This document shows, one piece after another, positions 5,308 through 5,798 of a DNA stretch of 5,798 nt. The stretch's first letter is position 1; each line of letters starts with the position of its first letter. Under the pieces are notes generated by a model, which saw only the letters and a list, made by a program, of their open reading frames with translations, did no database searches and was not told the origin of the DNA. This stretch comes from Rickettsiales bacterium (GTDB lineage Bacteria > Pseudomonadota > Alphaproteobacteria > Rickettsiales > UBA3002). The stretch is taken from NCBI GenBank assembly GCA_002725445.1, contig PBPD01000047.1, positions 1 through 5,798 on the forward strand, given 5' to 3'. Position numbers and translations under genes: made by a program.

Positions 5308-5798
5308 ATGACTAAAACGACAAAAAAATCGGCAGTTAAAGCAAAGCCAAAAACGGCTAGTGGTACATCTGCCAAACGTGTGAAACGTACAACTGCAACC
5401 AAGCGTAAAACGACGACGGCTGCAAAGCGTGCAACACAAAAAGCAACCCAGTCTGCAAAGACACAAACGCAAGCTGCAACCAAGACCGCGCAATTCGCTG
5501 CAGATGACATCATGCAGATGAGCACGGATGTGGTGCGCAATTTCTTCGGTAACGCGATGCCAGAAATGCCCGCAGCTGGTGAGAACGTATTTGCGATGAC
5601 CCGTGAAGGTTCGGAGCAGTTGGCGAAGTCGGCTGATCAGGCAACCAAGTCGCTGAACGACGCATTTGAAATGAGTCGTGAGAATGTAGAAGCGGCTGTG
5701 AATTGTGGCAATATCGCGGCTAACGCCTCGAAGTCGCTGGGTGCTGAAATGGTGAACTACGCAAACAAAACATTTGCCGAGAATGTTGAGCTGTCGAA
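5308..5798 (+). CDS. Phasin family protein with basic N-terminal extension, 3' end outside window
   Basis: The frame is open from ATG 5308 to the right edge, giving 163 complete codons with no stop. Residues 1-61 hold 14 Lys and 4 Arg and no acidic residue, mixed with Ala, Thr and Gln, like a histone-H1-type or PhaF-type tail. The first acidic residues are Asp66-Asp67. From about residue 66 comes an amphipathic helical region typical of phasins: a DDIMQMSTDVVRNFF start (66-80), a Met/Pro-rich hinge (84-89), and the conserved block ENVEAAVNCGNIAANASKSL (125-144), then GAEMVNYANKTFAENVELS. Phasins coat polyhydroxyalkanoate granules in the cytoplasm. The basic tail may bind nucleic acid and tie granules to the nucleoid, which is an inference from PhaF. 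The gene is separated from the lipid operon by a 170-base spacer with its own likely promoter. The missing C-terminus is probably short. Confidence 0.85.
   Translation, partial: MTKTTKKSAVKAKPKTASGTSAKRVKRTTATKRKTTTAAKRATQKATQSAKTQTQAATKTAQFAADDIMQMSTDVVRNFFGNAMPEMPAAGENVFAMTREGSEQLAKSADQATKSLNDAFEMSRENVEAAVNCGNIAANASKSLGAEMVNYANKTFAENVELS

Noticed and set aside
5361..5490. Repetitive aca/gca/aaa triplets as a DNA repeat array
   Set aside because: The pattern follows Lys/Ala/Thr codons of the phasin tail and is not a regular nucleotide repeat unit.
5115..5540. A 141-codon open frame on the minus strand across the spacer and phasin 5' end
   Set aside because: It is antisense to the Lys/Ala/Thr-rich phasin start, whose repeated codons avoid stops on the other strand. 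The Val/Ala/Cys-rich product matches no family I know and the phasin frame is clearly real.
1..5798. Frameshift, pseudogene or mobile-element insertion
   Set aside because: All complete genes have expected family lengths with intact motifs, and I saw no terminal inverted repeats, transposase motifs or abrupt composition change.

Overview
The window looks like an ordinary chromosomal stretch from an alphaproteobacterium of roughly balanced base composition. That assignment is an inference. It rests on the gene order FAD oxidoreductase / DUF1365 / CFA-synthase-like / MFS / DUF3833 / SDR / chalcone-isomerase-like, and on a polyhydroxyalkanoate phasin of alphaproteobacterial type at the right edge. 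All genes read on the + strand. I see no tRNA, rRNA, CRISPR array, insertion sequence or phage remnant.

Positions 1-5137 form one tightly packed operon whose 5' end lies outside the window. It starts with the last 35 codons of an FAD-dependent amine-oxidase-type oxidoreductase. DUF1365 (104-883), a cyclopropane-fatty-acid-synthase-like SAM methyltransferase (871-2058), a GPH-type MFS transporter (2051-3352), a DUF3833 lipoprotein (3349-3870), a short-chain dehydrogenase (3870-4622) and an exported chalcone-isomerase-like protein (4622-5137) follow. Every junction is an overlap of 1 to 13 bases, which argues for one transcript with translational coupling. Two of the seven proteins carry export signals, one has about 12 membrane helices, and the rest look cytoplasmic or membrane-peripheral.

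The likely common task is modification of unsaturated acyl chains in membrane phospholipids. The CFA-like enzyme would add a carbon from SAM, and the FAD and NAD(P)H enzymes would supply redox steps. The MFS, lipoprotein and periplasmic proteins would act at the envelope. Related gene sets are linked in Rhodobacter to the singlet-oxygen (ChrR/sigma-E) response and to methylated or furan fatty acids. The CFA-like protein has Ser and Gln where E. coli Cfa has the bicarbonate-binding Cys139 and His266, so its product may not be a plain cyclopropane.

Positions 5138-5307 are a 170-base spacer with a weak terminator-like hairpin just after the operon and a candidate promoter (TTGACT, 17 bases, TATGTA). 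They precede a separate gene at 5308, a phasin with a strongly basic Lys/Ala/Thr-rich N-terminus that runs off the right edge. The best candidate for an under-described system is the lipid operon as a whole; its individual families are known.
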